From Shinella sp. SUS2 (lineage in GTDB: Bacteria > Pseudomonadota > Alphaproteobacteria > Rhizobiales > Rhizobiaceae), in the NCBI RefSeq assembly GCF_001262505.1, contig NZ_KQ410742.1, forward strand, positions 62,001 to 126,000: 64,000 nt of DNA. The letters run 5' to 3'. Position 1 is the stretch's first letter; each line of letters begins with the position of its first letter. Positions 7,373-15,683 of this stretch are shown here, piece after piece. Below the pieces are notes generated by a model that saw only the letters and a program-made list of their open reading frames with translations, did no database searches and had not been told where the DNA came from. The translations under genes were made by a program, and so were the position numbers.

Positions 7373-8896
7373 ATGACGAACGTCGACGTGAAACAGGAAA
7401 CCGCAGCCCTTCTCGACAAGCTCGGCGTTGCCCGCAGCGCCTGGCAGGGCGGCGACATGGCCTCCTACAGCCCCGTCAGCGGCGAGGAGATCGGCAAGCT
7501 GAAGACCGTCTCGGCCACTGACACAAACAAGGCGATCGACGCCGCCCACGACGCCTTCAAGGCCTGGCGTCTCGTGCCCGCGCCCAAGCGCGGCGAACTC
7601 GTTCGCCTGCTCGGCGAGGAACTGCGCGCGTCCAAGGCCGATCTCGGCCGCCTCGTTTCCATCGAAGCCGGCAAGATCACCTCGGAAGGTCTCGGCGAAG
7701 TGCAGGAAATGATCGACATCTGCGATTTCGCCGTCGGTCTCTCCCGCCAGCTCTACGGCCTGACGATCGCCACCGAGCGTCCCGGCCACCGCATGATGGA
7801 AACCTGGCACCCGCTCGGCGTCGTCGGCATCATCTCGGCCTTCAACTTCCCGGTCGCCGTCTGGTCGTGGAACGCCGCACTCGCCCTCGTCGCCGGCAAT
7901 TCCATCGTCTGGAAGCCCTCCGAAAAGACCCCGCTGACGGCGCTTGCCTGCCAGGCGATCTTCGAGCGCGCCCTCGCCCGCTTCGGCGATGCCCCGGCAA
8001 ACCTGTCGATCGTCCTCATCGGCGACCGCACCATCGGCGAAGCCCTCGTCGACAATCACAAGGTCGCGCTCGTCTCGGCCACCGGCTCCACCCGCATGGG
8101 CAAGGAAGTCGGCCCGCGTCTCGCCAAGCGTTTCGCCCGCTCGATTCTCGAACTCGGCGGCAACAATGCCGGCATCGTCTGCCCCTCGGCCGATCTCGAC
8201 ATGGCGCTGCGCGCGATTGCCTTCGGTGCGATGGGCACCGCCGGCCAGCGCTGCACGACGCTGCGCCGCCTCTTCGTGCATGACAGCGTCTACGACCAGC
8301 TCGTGCCGCGCCTGAAGAAGGCCTATACCAGCGTTTCCGTCGGCAACCCGCTGGAAACCTCGGCGTTGGTCGGCCCGCTCGTCGACAAGCAGGCTTTCGA
8401 CGGCATGCAGAAGGCGCTGGAAGCGGCCAAGGCCGAAGGCGGTTCCGTCACTGGTGGCGAGCGCGTTGCCGACGCCGGCAAGGACACGGCCTACTATGTG
8501 AAGCCGGCCATCGTCGAAATGCCGAAGCAGGCCGGCCCGGTTCTCGAAGAAACCTTCGCGCCGATCCTCTACGTCATGAAGTACTCCGACTTCGACGCCG
8601 TTCTTGACGATCACAACGCTGTCGCCGCCGGCCTCTCGTCGTCGATCTTCACGCTCAACGTCCAGGAGGCCGAACGCTTCCTGTCGGTCGACGGTTCGGA
8701 TTGCGGCATCGCCAATGTCAACATCGGCACGTCCGGCGCCGAAATCGGCGGCGCCTTCGGCGGCGAGAAGGAAACCGGCGGCGGCCGCGAGAGCGGCTCC
8801 GACGCCTGGAAGGCTTACATGCGCCGCGCCACCAACACGGTGAACTATTCGAAGGCCCTGCCGCTCGCCCAGGGCGTCTCCTTCGATATCGAGTAA
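7373..8896 (+). CDS. amaB: L-2-aminoadipate-6-semialdehyde dehydrogenase (antiquitin/ALDH7 type)
   Basis: The 507-residue product matches the length and signature of antiquitin (ALDH7) enzymes, which oxidise 2-aminoadipate 6-semialdehyde (in equilibrium with piperideine-6-carboxylate) to 2-aminoadipate with NAD. The catalytic Glu260 is in ILELGGNNAG, where the NN is typical of ALDH7, and the nucleophile Cys294 is in GQRCTTLRRLF. The cofactor segment ISAFNFPVAVWSWN is intact. It starts 22 bases after the preceding gene with AGGGAGA in front of ATG. The symbol follows the Pseudomonas name; the role is supported by hglS and the aminotransferase in the same operon. Confidence 0.9.
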   Translation: MTNVDVKQETAALLDKLGVARSAWQGGDMASYSPVSGEEIGKLKTVSATDTNKAIDAAHDAFKAWRLVPAPKRGELVRLLGEELRASKADLGRLVSIEAGKITSEGLGEVQEMIDICDFAVGLSRQLYGLTIATERPGHRMMETWHPLGVVGIISAFNFPVAVWSWNAALALVAGNSIVWKPSEKTPLTALACQAIFERALARFGDAPANLSIVLIGDRTIGEALVDNHKVALVSATGSTRMGKEVGPRLAKRFARSILELGGNNAGIVCPSADLDMALRAIAFGAMGTAGQRCTTLRRLFVHDSVYDQLVPRLKKAYTSVSVGNPLETSALVGPLVDKQAFDGMQKALEAAKAEGGSVTGGERVADAGKDTAYYVKPAIVEMPKQAGPVLEETFAPILYVMKYSDFDAVLDDHNAVAAGLSSSIFTLNVQEAERFLSVDGSDCGIANVNIGTSGAEIGGAFGGEKETGGGRESGSDAWKAYMRRATNTVNYSKALPLAQGVSFDIE

Positions 8897-8902
8897 TCGG
8901 CC

Positions 8903-10135
8903 ATGACCGTCGCAAGCAAAATCGAGGAGGCGGGCTTCCAGCCCGCCTCGCGCATCGCCGCCATCGGCGTCTCCAAAATCCTGCAGATCGGCGCCCGCGC
9001 CTCTGCCATGAAGAAGGACGGCCTACCGGTCATCATTCTCGGCGCCGGCGAGCCGGATTTCGATACGCCCGACAACGTCAAGGCTGCCGCCAAGGCCGCC
9101 ATCGACCGCGGCGAGACGAAATACACCGCGCTCGACGGCACGCCGGAGCTGAAAAAGGCGATCACCGAAAAATTTCGCCGCGAAAACAATGTCGACTACG
9201 CGCTCGACGAGGTCACCGTCGCGACGGGCGCCAAGCAGATCCTGTTCAACGCCTTCATGGCGACGGTCAATCCGGGCGATGAGGTGATCATCCCGACGCC
9301 CTACTGGACGTCCTATTCCGACATCGTGGAGATCTGTGGCGGCGTGCCGGTGCTGATCCCCTGCGACGCCGAAGCCGGTTTTCGCCTGAAGGCCGAGCAG
9401 CTCGAAAAAGCGATCACGCCGAAGACCCGCTGGGTGCTGTTCAACTCGCCCTCGAACCCCTCGGGCGCCGCTTATGGCGAAGCCGACTACCGCCCGCTAC
9501 TCGACGTGCTGCTGAAACACCCGCATGTCTGGCTGATGGTCGACGACATGTACGAACACATCGTCTACGATGGATTCAAGTTCGTCACCCCCGTTGCCAT
9601 CGAACCGCGGCTGAAGAGCCGTGCGCTCACCATCAACGGCGTCTCGAAGGCCTATGCCATGACCGGCTGGCGCATCGGCTATGCCGGTGGCCCGAAGGCG
9701 CTGATCAAGGCCATGGCGGTGATCCAGAGCCAGGCGACCTCCTGCCCCTCCTCCGTCAGCCAGGCCGCCTCGGTCGAGGCGCTGAACGGCCCGCAGGACT
9801 TCTTGAAGGACCGCCAGGCGAGCTTCAGGCACCGCCGCGATCTCGTCGTCTCCGCGTTGAACGCCATCACCGGCCTCACCTGCCGCACGCCCGAGGGTGC
9901 CTTCTACACCTTCGCCGGCTGCGCTGGCGTTATCGGCAAGGTGACACCCAGGGGCAAGAGCATCGAGGCAGACAGCGACTTCACGGATTATCTCCTCGAA
10001 GACGCCCATGTCGCCGTCGTTCCGGGTTCGGCCTTCGGCCTCTCGCCCTATTTCCGCATCTCCTACGCCACGTCGGAAGCCGAATTGGCGGAAGCGCTGA
10101 AGCGCATCGCAGACGCCTGCGCCCGGCTCGTCTGA
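8903..10135 (+). CDS. PLP aminotransferase class I (likely acts on 2-aminoadipate; AspAT-like)
   Basis: The 410-residue protein has the fold-type I layout: a pyrophosphate-binding glycine-rich start (ATGAKQILFNAF), the NSPSNPSG motif, DDMYEHIVYD, and the PLP Schiff-base lysine in INGVSKAYAMTGWRIGYA. The sequence type is that of the subgroup Ib aspartate aminotransferases of alphaproteobacteria, some of which are broad in specificity. It begins six bases after amaB, so in this operon its likely job is 2-aminoadipate to 2-oxoadipate, supplying HglS. Aspartate/prephenate activity cannot be excluded from sequence alone. Confidence 0.85.
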   Translation: MTVASKIEEAGFQPASRIAAIGVSKILQIGARASAMKKDGLPVIILGAGEPDFDTPDNVKAAAKAAIDRGETKYTALDGTPELKKAITEKFRRENNVDYALDEVTVATGAKQILFNAFMATVNPGDEVIIPTPYWTSYSDIVEICGGVPVLIPCDAEAGFRLKAEQLEKAITPKTRWVLFNSPSNPSGAAYGEADYRPLLDVLLKHPHVWLMVDDMYEHIVYDGFKFVTPVAIEPRLKSRALTINGVSKAYAMTGWRIGYAGGPKALIKAMAVIQSQATSCPSSVSQAASVEALNGPQDFLKDRQASFRHRRDLVVSALNAITGLTCRTPEGAFYTFAGCAGVIGKVTPRGKSIEADSDFTDYLLEDAHVAVVPGSAFGLSPYFRISYATSEAELAEALKRIADACARLV

Positions 10136-10164
10136 GCGGCAAAGCAAAAATCGGCAAAAGAAAA

Positions 10165-10190
10165 GGGGCCTCGCAAGAGGCCCCATTTTT
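10165..10190 (+). terminator. Rho-independent terminator of the hglS operon
   Basis: An 8-bp GC-rich stem (GGGGCCTC with GAGGCCCC) around a GCAA tetraloop is followed by ATTTTTA, 30 bases after the aminotransferase stop. Confidence 0.85.
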
Positions 10191-10246
10191 ATGGGTTCGC
10201 GCCTTGTGGCGTTCTCTACTTCCCCGCGGCTGAGCCACAGATGCGA

Positions 10247-10275
10247 AAACGCCCCGGCCTTCGACCGGGGCGTTT
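10247..10275 (-). terminator. Rho-independent terminator for the dehydrogenase gene
   Basis: An 11-bp stem (10247-10257 with 10265-10275) whose minus-strand read ends in a T run lies 16 bases beyond the stop of the minus-strand saccharopine/lysine dehydrogenase gene. Confidence 0.8.
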
Positions 10276-10290
10276 AATGGGTTTGGAAAC

Positions 10291-11391
10291 TCAAGCGGCG
10301 CGGGCGCCGTGGTGCTCCTGGGCGTAGTAGTGACCGAAACGGTTGGCGAGGAAGGCGTCGAGGGCGATTTCTTCCTGGCGAACGAATCCTTCGGCGCGCA
10401 GCGACCCGTCGGCGAGCATGTCGAGCACGGCGCAGATCGAGCCGGCCGTGGTGATCTGGATGGCCGAATGCAGGGCGCCGGCGACCGGGGCGCTGTAAAC
10501 CTTGTTGGCGTAGGTTTCCTGGATCAGGCGACCGCCCTTGCGACCCGAGACGGTGACGAAGATGATGACGACGTCTTGCGTGGTGGTCGGCAGGGCGTTT
10601 TCAAAAATGTCCTTCAAAACTTCGCGGCGGTGACGCAGGCCGAGGTCGTTCAAGAGCGCCTTCATGATGGCGGCGTGGCCGGGATAGCGGATCGTCTTGT
10701 AGTTCAGCGTGCGAACCTTGCCCTTCAGCGTCTCGCAGAGCGTGCCGAGGCCGCCCGAGGTGTTGAAGGCTTCATAGGTGACGCCGTCGAGCGAGAATTC
10801 CTCGCGCTCTTCGAGGGCCGGAACCTCGATCAGCGCGCTTTCGACGATGGCTTCGCAGGGCTCGATATATTCGTTGATAACGCCGTCCGTGCTCCAGGTC
10901 AGGTTATAGTTGAGCGCGTTGGACGGATACTGCGGCAGCGCGCCGACGCGCATGCGCACGCTTTCGAGCGAATCGAAACGGCTGGCGAGATCGTTGGCGA
11001 CGATGGAGATGAAACCCGGTGCAAGGCCGCACTGCGGGATGAAGGCCGTCTTGGCGTTTTCCGCGATGCGCTTGACCTGGCGGGTGGATTCGACGTCTTC
11101 CGTGAGGTCGAGATAGTGCAGGCCCGCGTCTGCTGCGGCTTCCGCGATGGCGACCGTCAGATGATAGGGCGCAGCGGAGAGGACGGCGAACTTGCCGGCA
11201 AGCAGGGCGCGGAGCGCGGCGCCGTCGGCGATATCGACCACGGCGGTCGAAACGGCATCGTGGCGCTCGATGGCGGCAAGCTGCTCGTCCGAACGGTCCG
11301 CGACGGTGACGCGGTAATCCCCGCTGTGAGCCAGCATGCGGGCGATGGTGGAGCCGATCTTGCCCGCGCCGATGACGACGATGTCCTTCAT
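10291..11391 (-). CDS. Saccharopine dehydrogenase/L-lysine 6-dehydrogenase family enzyme
   Basis: The 366-residue product has an N-terminal NAD(P) Rossmann motif (VIGAGKIGSTIA) and the C-terminal saccharopine dehydrogenase domain. The segments EAFNTSGGLGTL and NYKTIRYPGHA closely resemble those I remember from Geobacillus L-lysine 6-dehydrogenase, which makes 2-aminoadipate semialdehyde directly from lysine; the family also contains Lys9-type saccharopine dehydrogenases. No lysine-ketoglutarate reductase partner is next to it, which favours the one-step enzyme. ATG 11391 follows a strong GGAGGG site. It converges on the hglS operon and is divergent from an Lrp regulator, so it is probably lysine-inducible. 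Confidence 0.8.
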   Translation of the reverse strand: MKDIVVIGAGKIGSTIARMLAHSGDYRVTVADRSDEQLAAIERHDAVSTAVVDIADGAALRALLAGKFAVLSAAPYHLTVAIAEAAADAGLHYLDLTEDVESTRQVKRIAENAKTAFIPQCGLAPGFISIVANDLASRFDSLESVRMRVGALPQYPSNALNYNLTWSTDGVINEYIEPCEAIVESALIEVPALEEREEFSLDGVTYEAFNTSGGLGTLCETLKGKVRTLNYKTIRYPGHAAIMKALLNDLGLRHRREVLKDIFENALPTTTQDVVIIFVTVSGRKGGRLIQETYANKVYSAPVAGALHSAIQITTAGSICAVLDMLADGSLRAEGFVRQEEIALDAFLANRFGHYYAQEHHGARAA

Positions 11392-11491
11392 GTGATTTCC
11401 CTCCGGCATGAATTGATGCGTTTATTTTGAGAGGGAAGACTGTCGATTTAAAGCGCCATATCCGGCATAATCAATCATCAGTATCGGCAGA

Positions 11492-11944
11492 ATGACGGTT
11501 AAAATGAGCATTTCGACGCTAGGTGCCAAGGATCGCGAACTTCTCGCCATCCTCAGCGAGAACGCCCGCGAACAGACAGCCACGATCGCCCGCAAACTGG
11601 GCCTCTCACGCACGACCGTGCAGGCAAAAATCGACCGGCTGGAGCGGGACGGCGTGATCGCCGGCTATGGCGTCAAGCTTTCGGACGCCTATGAGAGCGG
11701 CATGGTGAAGGCGCATGTGCTGATCACCATCGCGCCGAAGACGCTGGCGCGCATCACCACGGAACTGCACGCCATCTCGGCCGTACGCACCCTACATTCG
11801 GTAAGCGGCAGTTTCGACCTGATCGCCGTGGTCGAGGCAACGTCGATCGCCGAACTCGATCACCTGATCGACCGCATCGGCGCTATCGACGGCGTGGAAC
11901 GCACGCTGTCGTCGATCATTCTGTCGACGCGGATCAGGCGATAG
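11492..11944 (+). CDS. Lrp/AsnC-family transcriptional regulator
   Basis: A 150-residue protein with an N-terminal winged helix (ARKLGLSRTTVQAKIDRLE is the recognition region) and a C-terminal RAM/Lrp ligand domain (VSGSFDLIAVVEA). Lrp-type regulators often control the divergent amino-acid gene and respond to its substrate; here the neighbour 100 bases away on the other strand is the lysine/saccharopine dehydrogenase, so lysine is a reasonable effector. A second in-frame ATG at 11504 is about equally possible as start. Confidence 0.87.
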   Translation: MTVKMSISTLGAKDRELLAILSENAREQTATIARKLGLSRTTVQAKIDRLERDGVIAGYGVKLSDAYESGMVKAHVLITIAPKTLARITTELHAISAVRTLHSVSGSFDLIAVVEATSIAELDHLIDRIGAIDGVERTLSSIILSTRIRR

Positions 11945-11995
11945 GCTGCCACATCGGACCAGGCGACCCCAGCCAAGGCTCTCCACCTCTCCGCG

Positions 11996-12084
11996 GTCAT
12001 CGTCGGCCTTGAGCCGAGGATCCATGCCACAAACTCAAGCTACGCCGTAATGCGTGGATCCTCGGGTCAAGCCCGAGGATGACG
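11996..12084. repeat. Large imperfect palindrome, intergenic repeat element
   Basis: The left arm (11996-12026) and right arm (12053-12084) are near reverse complements over about 31 bases around a 26-base centre. The right arm has its own small hairpin, CCTCGGG-TCAAG-CCCGAGG. The motif is familiar from dispersed intergenic palindromes of rhizobia. It lies in the gap between the Lrp gene and the convergent DadA-like gene and may act as a transcription stop. Confidence 0.7.
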
Positions 12085-12172
12085 AAGGAGGGCGGGGTGG
12101 CGGGCTGTGGCAGATCAAGGGCGGGTGCGCCGCCTCAACGCCGCACTGCGGCGGATCCGTCGTGCAACCGCC

Positions 12173-13426
12173 TCAGGCGATGAACCGCTCCGGTCGGTAA
12201 GGCCCGATATTGATGACCGTGCGCTCGCCCAGCATCTTTTCCGCCAGCACACGGCCGGTGATCGGGCCCAGCGTCATGCCGTGATGGGCGTGGCCGAAGG
12301 CGAACCAGAGGCCGGAATGGCGCGGCGCCTTGCCGATAACAGGCATCATGTCCGGCGTGCAAGGGCGGGCGCCCATCCAGGGCTCCTCGTCGCGTCGCTC
12401 GGCGAGCGGGAAGAACTCGCGCGCCACCTTTTCCGCCCTGCGAAGCTGCACCGGCGTCTTGCGCGTGTCGCGCTTGGCGAATTCGGCGCCGGTCGTCAGG
12501 CGGATGCCACGTTGCATCGGCGCGAGGAAATAGCCGCGTTCAGCATCGAGCACCCAATTGTTGAGCTTCGCACCGTCTTCCGTGCCGTAGTGCATGTGAT
12601 AGCCGCGTTTCACCGCCAGCGGGAAGCGGTAGCCGAGCTTGCGCGTCACCGTATCGGCCCAGGGACCGAGCGCCACGACGACCTCTTTGCCTTCCAGCGG
12701 TCCCTCCGGCGTGGCGATGCGCCAGCCCTCGCCTTCAAGCACATGTTCGATGGTCGCCGCATCACCCGACTTCAGCGCGCCGCCGAGCGACTGGAAATAG
12801 GCAAGGTAGCGTTTCAGCAGGCTCTGCGGGTCGAGGATCGACCAGGGATCGGTCCAGCGCAGGCCGCCGGTGAGCTCCACGCGAATGGACGGCTCGGCCT
12901 CGGCGACCTCCCGGGTCGTCAGCTTCTGGTGGTTGACACCGAAATTGGCGGAGAGTTTTTCCGCATCCGCATAGGCCTTGTCACGTTCCTTCTCGGTGCG
13001 AAACACCTTCATCCAGCCGTCCTTTTGGATGAGGTCTTCGGCGCCCGAGGCGGCGATGAGGTCGGCATGCTCGGAAATCGAGTTCTCGATCAACGGTGCA
13101 TAGAGATGGGCGATGCTCTGGTGCTGGCGAAAACCGGAATGCCACCAGTAGCGGGCAAGGAACGGGATAATGCCGGGGATTGCCGAGGGATGGTAGTGCG
13201 CGTCGATCGTGTTGTTCAACGCATAACGGAAGAGCGCACCGAAATCGTGCGGGAAGCCGTAAGGGAAAACACCCTCGCGCTGGATGAGGCCGGCATTGCC
13301 GTAGGAGGTCTCTTCCGCAGCCCCGCGCCGGTCGACGAGCACCACCGACTTGCCGCGCCGTGCCAGATGAATCGCGGTCGAAATACCCACAACACCCGCG
13401 CCGAGAACGATGACATCCGTCTTCAT
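12173..13426 (-). CDS. D-amino-acid dehydrogenase-like FAD oxidoreductase (DadA family)
   Basis: The 417-residue protein starts MKTDVIVLGAGVVGISTAIH, the dinucleotide-binding motif of the DAO superfamily, and keeps the DadA-like features ETSYGNAGLI and the C-terminal MGARPCTPDMMPVIG. DadA enzymes are membrane-associated dehydrogenases that deaminate D-amino acids and pass electrons to the respiratory chain. ATG 13426 was chosen because the Rossmann motif begins six residues later; the frame upstream overlaps the GntR gene. It is co-directional with that regulator, 76 bases downstream. The exact substrate (D-Ala, another D-amino acid, or N-substituted amino acid) is open. Confidence 0.85.
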   Translation of the reverse strand: MKTDVIVLGAGVVGISTAIHLARRGKSVVLVDRRGAAEETSYGNAGLIQREGVFPYGFPHDFGALFRYALNNTIDAHYHPSAIPGIIPFLARYWWHSGFRQHQSIAHLYAPLIENSISEHADLIAASGAEDLIQKDGWMKVFRTEKERDKAYADAEKLSANFGVNHQKLTTREVAEAEPSIRVELTGGLRWTDPWSILDPQSLLKRYLAYFQSLGGALKSGDAATIEHVLEGEGWRIATPEGPLEGKEVVVALGPWADTVTRKLGYRFPLAVKRGYHMHYGTEDGAKLNNWVLDAERGYFLAPMQRGIRLTTGAEFAKRDTRKTPVQLRRAEKVAREFFPLAERRDEEPWMGARPCTPDMMPVIGKAPRHSGLWFAFGHAHHGMTLGPITGRVLAEKMLGERTVINIGPYRPERFIA

Positions 13427-13502
13427 ATGCCTGCCCCAAGGATCTTTCGTTTGCACATCAATGCATGCGTGCCCCGGCAAGACAAGGCGCCCGCAGCGCC
13501 GG

Positions 13503-14198
13503 CTACTGGCCTGCCAGCCGCAACAGGTTCTCGATCGCCGCCCGCTCGAAACCGCCGATGCCCTCGGAAATATCGGCCTTGATCGCCGCCGCCACTGCAT
13601 CCTCATCGCGCTTGCGTAGCGCCTCGATGGCCTCCTGGTGGCGATCGACGAAGTAGAGCTGGGCGACATGTTCCATGGCGATACCGAGGAAGGGGCCGAG
13701 CTGGAGCCAGATGCTCTCCACCATCGGCATGATCACCTGCTCGGGATTGGCGGTGTAGAGCGTGCGATGGAATTCCTGGTTCAGGAGCAGGGCGTTCGCA
13801 TTGTCTTTGCGCCCGATCGCCTCATCCTGCGCCTTGTCGATCTCTTCCAGCCGGTCGATCCGGCGCTCGGTGATATGCGGTACCGCCCGGCGCGCGGCGT
13901 GCTGCTCCAGCACGGAACGCAGCGAGACGAGCTCGCTGAACCGGTCCGCCGTCATGCGCGGCACCATGATGCGCCTGTTGTCGAGCACGCGCAGCGCCCC
14001 TTCGGACGAAAGGCGGCGCAGCGCCTCGCGCACCGGCGTCGGGCTGCTCTCCATCGCTTCGGCAATGCCGCGGATCGTCAACGATTCCCCCGGCCGGATC
14101 GAGCCGACCATGATCGCCTGGCGCAGGCGCCGATGCGCATATTCATGCGTCGTCATCCCGTCCGGCCGGTCCAGCGGCTCAAGCGCCAAATTGCCCAA
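13503..14198 (-). CDS. GntR-family regulator, FadR/FCD subfamily
   Basis: The 231-residue product has a GntR winged helix (SLTIRGIAEAMESSPTPVRE) and an all-helical FCD effector domain. A TTG at 14198 is preceded by GGAGGG with five-base spacing and is the best-supported start; ATG 14156 (MTTHEYAHRR) is an alternative. It is divergent from the PuuA-like gene and co-directional with the DadA-like gene, so it probably represses both sides. A perfect TGTGATCACA palindrome at 14295-14304 in the shared region is a good operator candidate. Confidence 0.88.
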   Translation of the reverse strand: MGNLALEPLDRPDGMTTHEYAHRRLRQAIMVGSIRPGESLTIRGIAEAMESSPTPVREALRRLSSEGALRVLDNRRIMVPRMTADRFSELVSLRSVLEQHAARRAVPHITERRIDRLEEIDKAQDEAIGRKDNANALLLNQEFHRTLYTANPEQVIMPMVESIWLQLGPFLGIAMEHVAQLYFVDRHQEAIEALRKRDEDAVAAAIKADISEGIGGFERAAIENLLRLAGQ

Positions 14199-14258
14199 TC
14201 CATCCCTCCACGAAAGGCTGCAGATGCTATCCTATGCTTTGTGACAGGTTCTAGCAGC

Positions 14259-14287
14259 TTGACCCCCGACAAGAAAGTGTGCATATT
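14259..14287 (+). promoter_or_regulatory. Predicted sigma-70 promoter of the ligase/oxidase pair
   Basis: TTGACC (14259-14264), a 17-base spacer and CATATT (14282-14287) precede the PuuA-like start at 14334. The fit is moderate; position and the downstream operator support it. Confidence 0.45.
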
Positions 14288-14294
14288 TTGAAAA

Positions 14295-14304
14295 TGTGAT
14301 CACA
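14295..14304. promoter_or_regulatory. Candidate GntR/FCD operator
   Basis: TGTGATCACA is a perfect 10-bp palindrome just after the predicted -10 box, where a bound repressor would block transcription start. A second partial copy, TATGTGATAC, follows at 14314-14323. FCD-type regulators bind short palindromes with a GT...AC core. Confidence 0.5.
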
Positions 14305-14333
14305 AAAATAATTATGTGATACGGAAGGGAACC

Positions 14334-15683
14334 ATGACTCCGAACGATGATGCCAATTGGCTGATCAATGCCGACGGCGTGGAGAGCATCCAGGCCGTGG
14401 TCTGCGACCTGAACGGCATCCTGCGCGGCAAGCGCGTGCCCGTCGGGCAGGCGGAAAAGGTGCTGAAGGGCGGCATTCGCATGCCGCTGTCCATTGTGGG
14501 CGTGGACGTGTGGGGTGAGGACATCGTCGGCTCAAGCCATGTCTTCGCCTCGGGCGACATGGACGGCATCTGCGCCGCAACCGGTCGTGGCGCGCTCCCC
14601 GTCAGCTGGACGTTGAAGCCGTCCGCCGTCGTGCCGCTCTGGCTGTTCAAGGAGGACGGCACACCGTTCCTTGCCGACCCGCGCCAGGCACTCGCCAATA
14701 TCGTGCGCCAGTACCACGAACTCGGCCTGCGCCCCGTCGTCGCCTCGGAAATGGAGTTCTACCTGATCGACGCCGAGCCCGACCATGCACAGCCGCCCAT
14801 CTCGCCCTATACCGGCAAGCGGCTCGACTCCGACGCCATCCTCTCCATCGACGAGCTCGACGATTTCGGCCAGTTCTTTTCCGACGTCTATGCGGAATGC
14901 GAACGGCAGAATGTGCCGGCGGATTCGGCCGTCGCCGAAAACGGTATCGGCCAGTTCGAAATCAACCTGATGCATTCCGACGACCCGTTGAAGGCCGCCG
15001 ACGACGCGCTGTTCTTCAAGCGCATCATCAAGGGCGTCGCGCGCAAGCATGGTTTTGCCGCCACCTTCATGGCAAAGCCCTACGGCATGCGCTCCGGCAG
15101 CGGCATGCACATGCATTTCAGCCTGATCGACGAGGACGGCAACAACGTCTTCGACAACGACACGCCCGAGGGCTCCGACATCATGAAACATGCCGTCGCG
15201 GGCCTGACGCGCGGCATGGCGGAATCGACGCTGCTCTTCGCACCGCATTTCAACTCCTACCGCCGCCTGCGCCCGGATACGCATGCCCCCACCTCCGTTT
15301 CGTGGGGCTACGAGAACCGCACTGCCGCCATCCGCATTCCCGGCGGCAGCAACAAGGCGCGCCGCATCGAGCACCGCGTCGCCGGTGCCGATGCCAACCC
15401 CTATCTCGTCATGGCCGGCATTCTCGGCGCCGCCCTTGTCGGCATCCGCAACAAGTGGGAGCCGCCGGCACCGGTCTCGGGCCGGGCCTATCTCTCGCAG
15501 CTGCCGCGCATCCCCTCGGAATGGGGCTCTGCCGTCACCGCCTTCGAGAACGGCTCGATCGTCTCGGAGATCTTCGACACGGATCTCCGCTCCATGCTGA
15601 TCGCCTGCAAGCGGCAGGAAATCGCCGGTTTTGCCGAACAGGTGACCGACTTCGAATTCAGCGCCTACCTGGAAATCGTCTGA
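14334..15683 (+). CDS. Glutamine synthetase family gamma-glutamyl ligase (PuuA-like)
   Basis: The 449-residue product is a type III-like glutamine synthetase with the metal and glutamate-binding signatures ASEMEFYLID, ENGIGQFEINL, SGSGMHMHFSL, and NRTAAIRIPG. Members of this branch ligate glutamate to amines (PuuA, gamma-glutamylputrescine synthetase) instead of ammonia. The next gene overlaps by one base and encodes a PuuB-like oxidase, as in the Puu pathway of putrescine degradation. No PuuC aldehyde dehydrogenase or PuuD hydrolase is adjacent, so the amine substrate is uncertain. ATG 14334 follows GGAAGGGA. Confidence 0.85.
   Translation: MTPNDDANWLINADGVESIQAVVCDLNGILRGKRVPVGQAEKVLKGGIRMPLSIVGVDVWGEDIVGSSHVFASGDMDGICAATGRGALPVSWTLKPSAVVPLWLFKEDGTPFLADPRQALANIVRQYHELGLRPVVASEMEFYLIDAEPDHAQPPISPYTGKRLDSDAILSIDELDDFGQFFSDVYAECERQNVPADSAVAENGIGQFEINLMHSDDPLKAADDALFFKRIIKGVARKHGFAATFMAKPYGMRSGSGMHMHFSLIDEDGNNVFDNDTPEGSDIMKHAVAGLTRGMAESTLLFAPHFNSYRRLRPDTHAPTSVSWGYENRTAAIRIPGGSNKARRIEHRVAGADANPYLVMAGILGAALVGIRNKWEPPAPVSGRAYLSQLPRIPSEWGSAVTAFENGSIVSEIFDTDLRSMLIACKRQEIAGFAEQVTDFEFSAYLEIV

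Noticed and set aside
14897..15682. Frame continuing upstream of the PuuB-like gene
   Set aside because: It overlaps the ligase gene in another frame and has no family sequence; the overlapping ATG at 15683 is the natural start.
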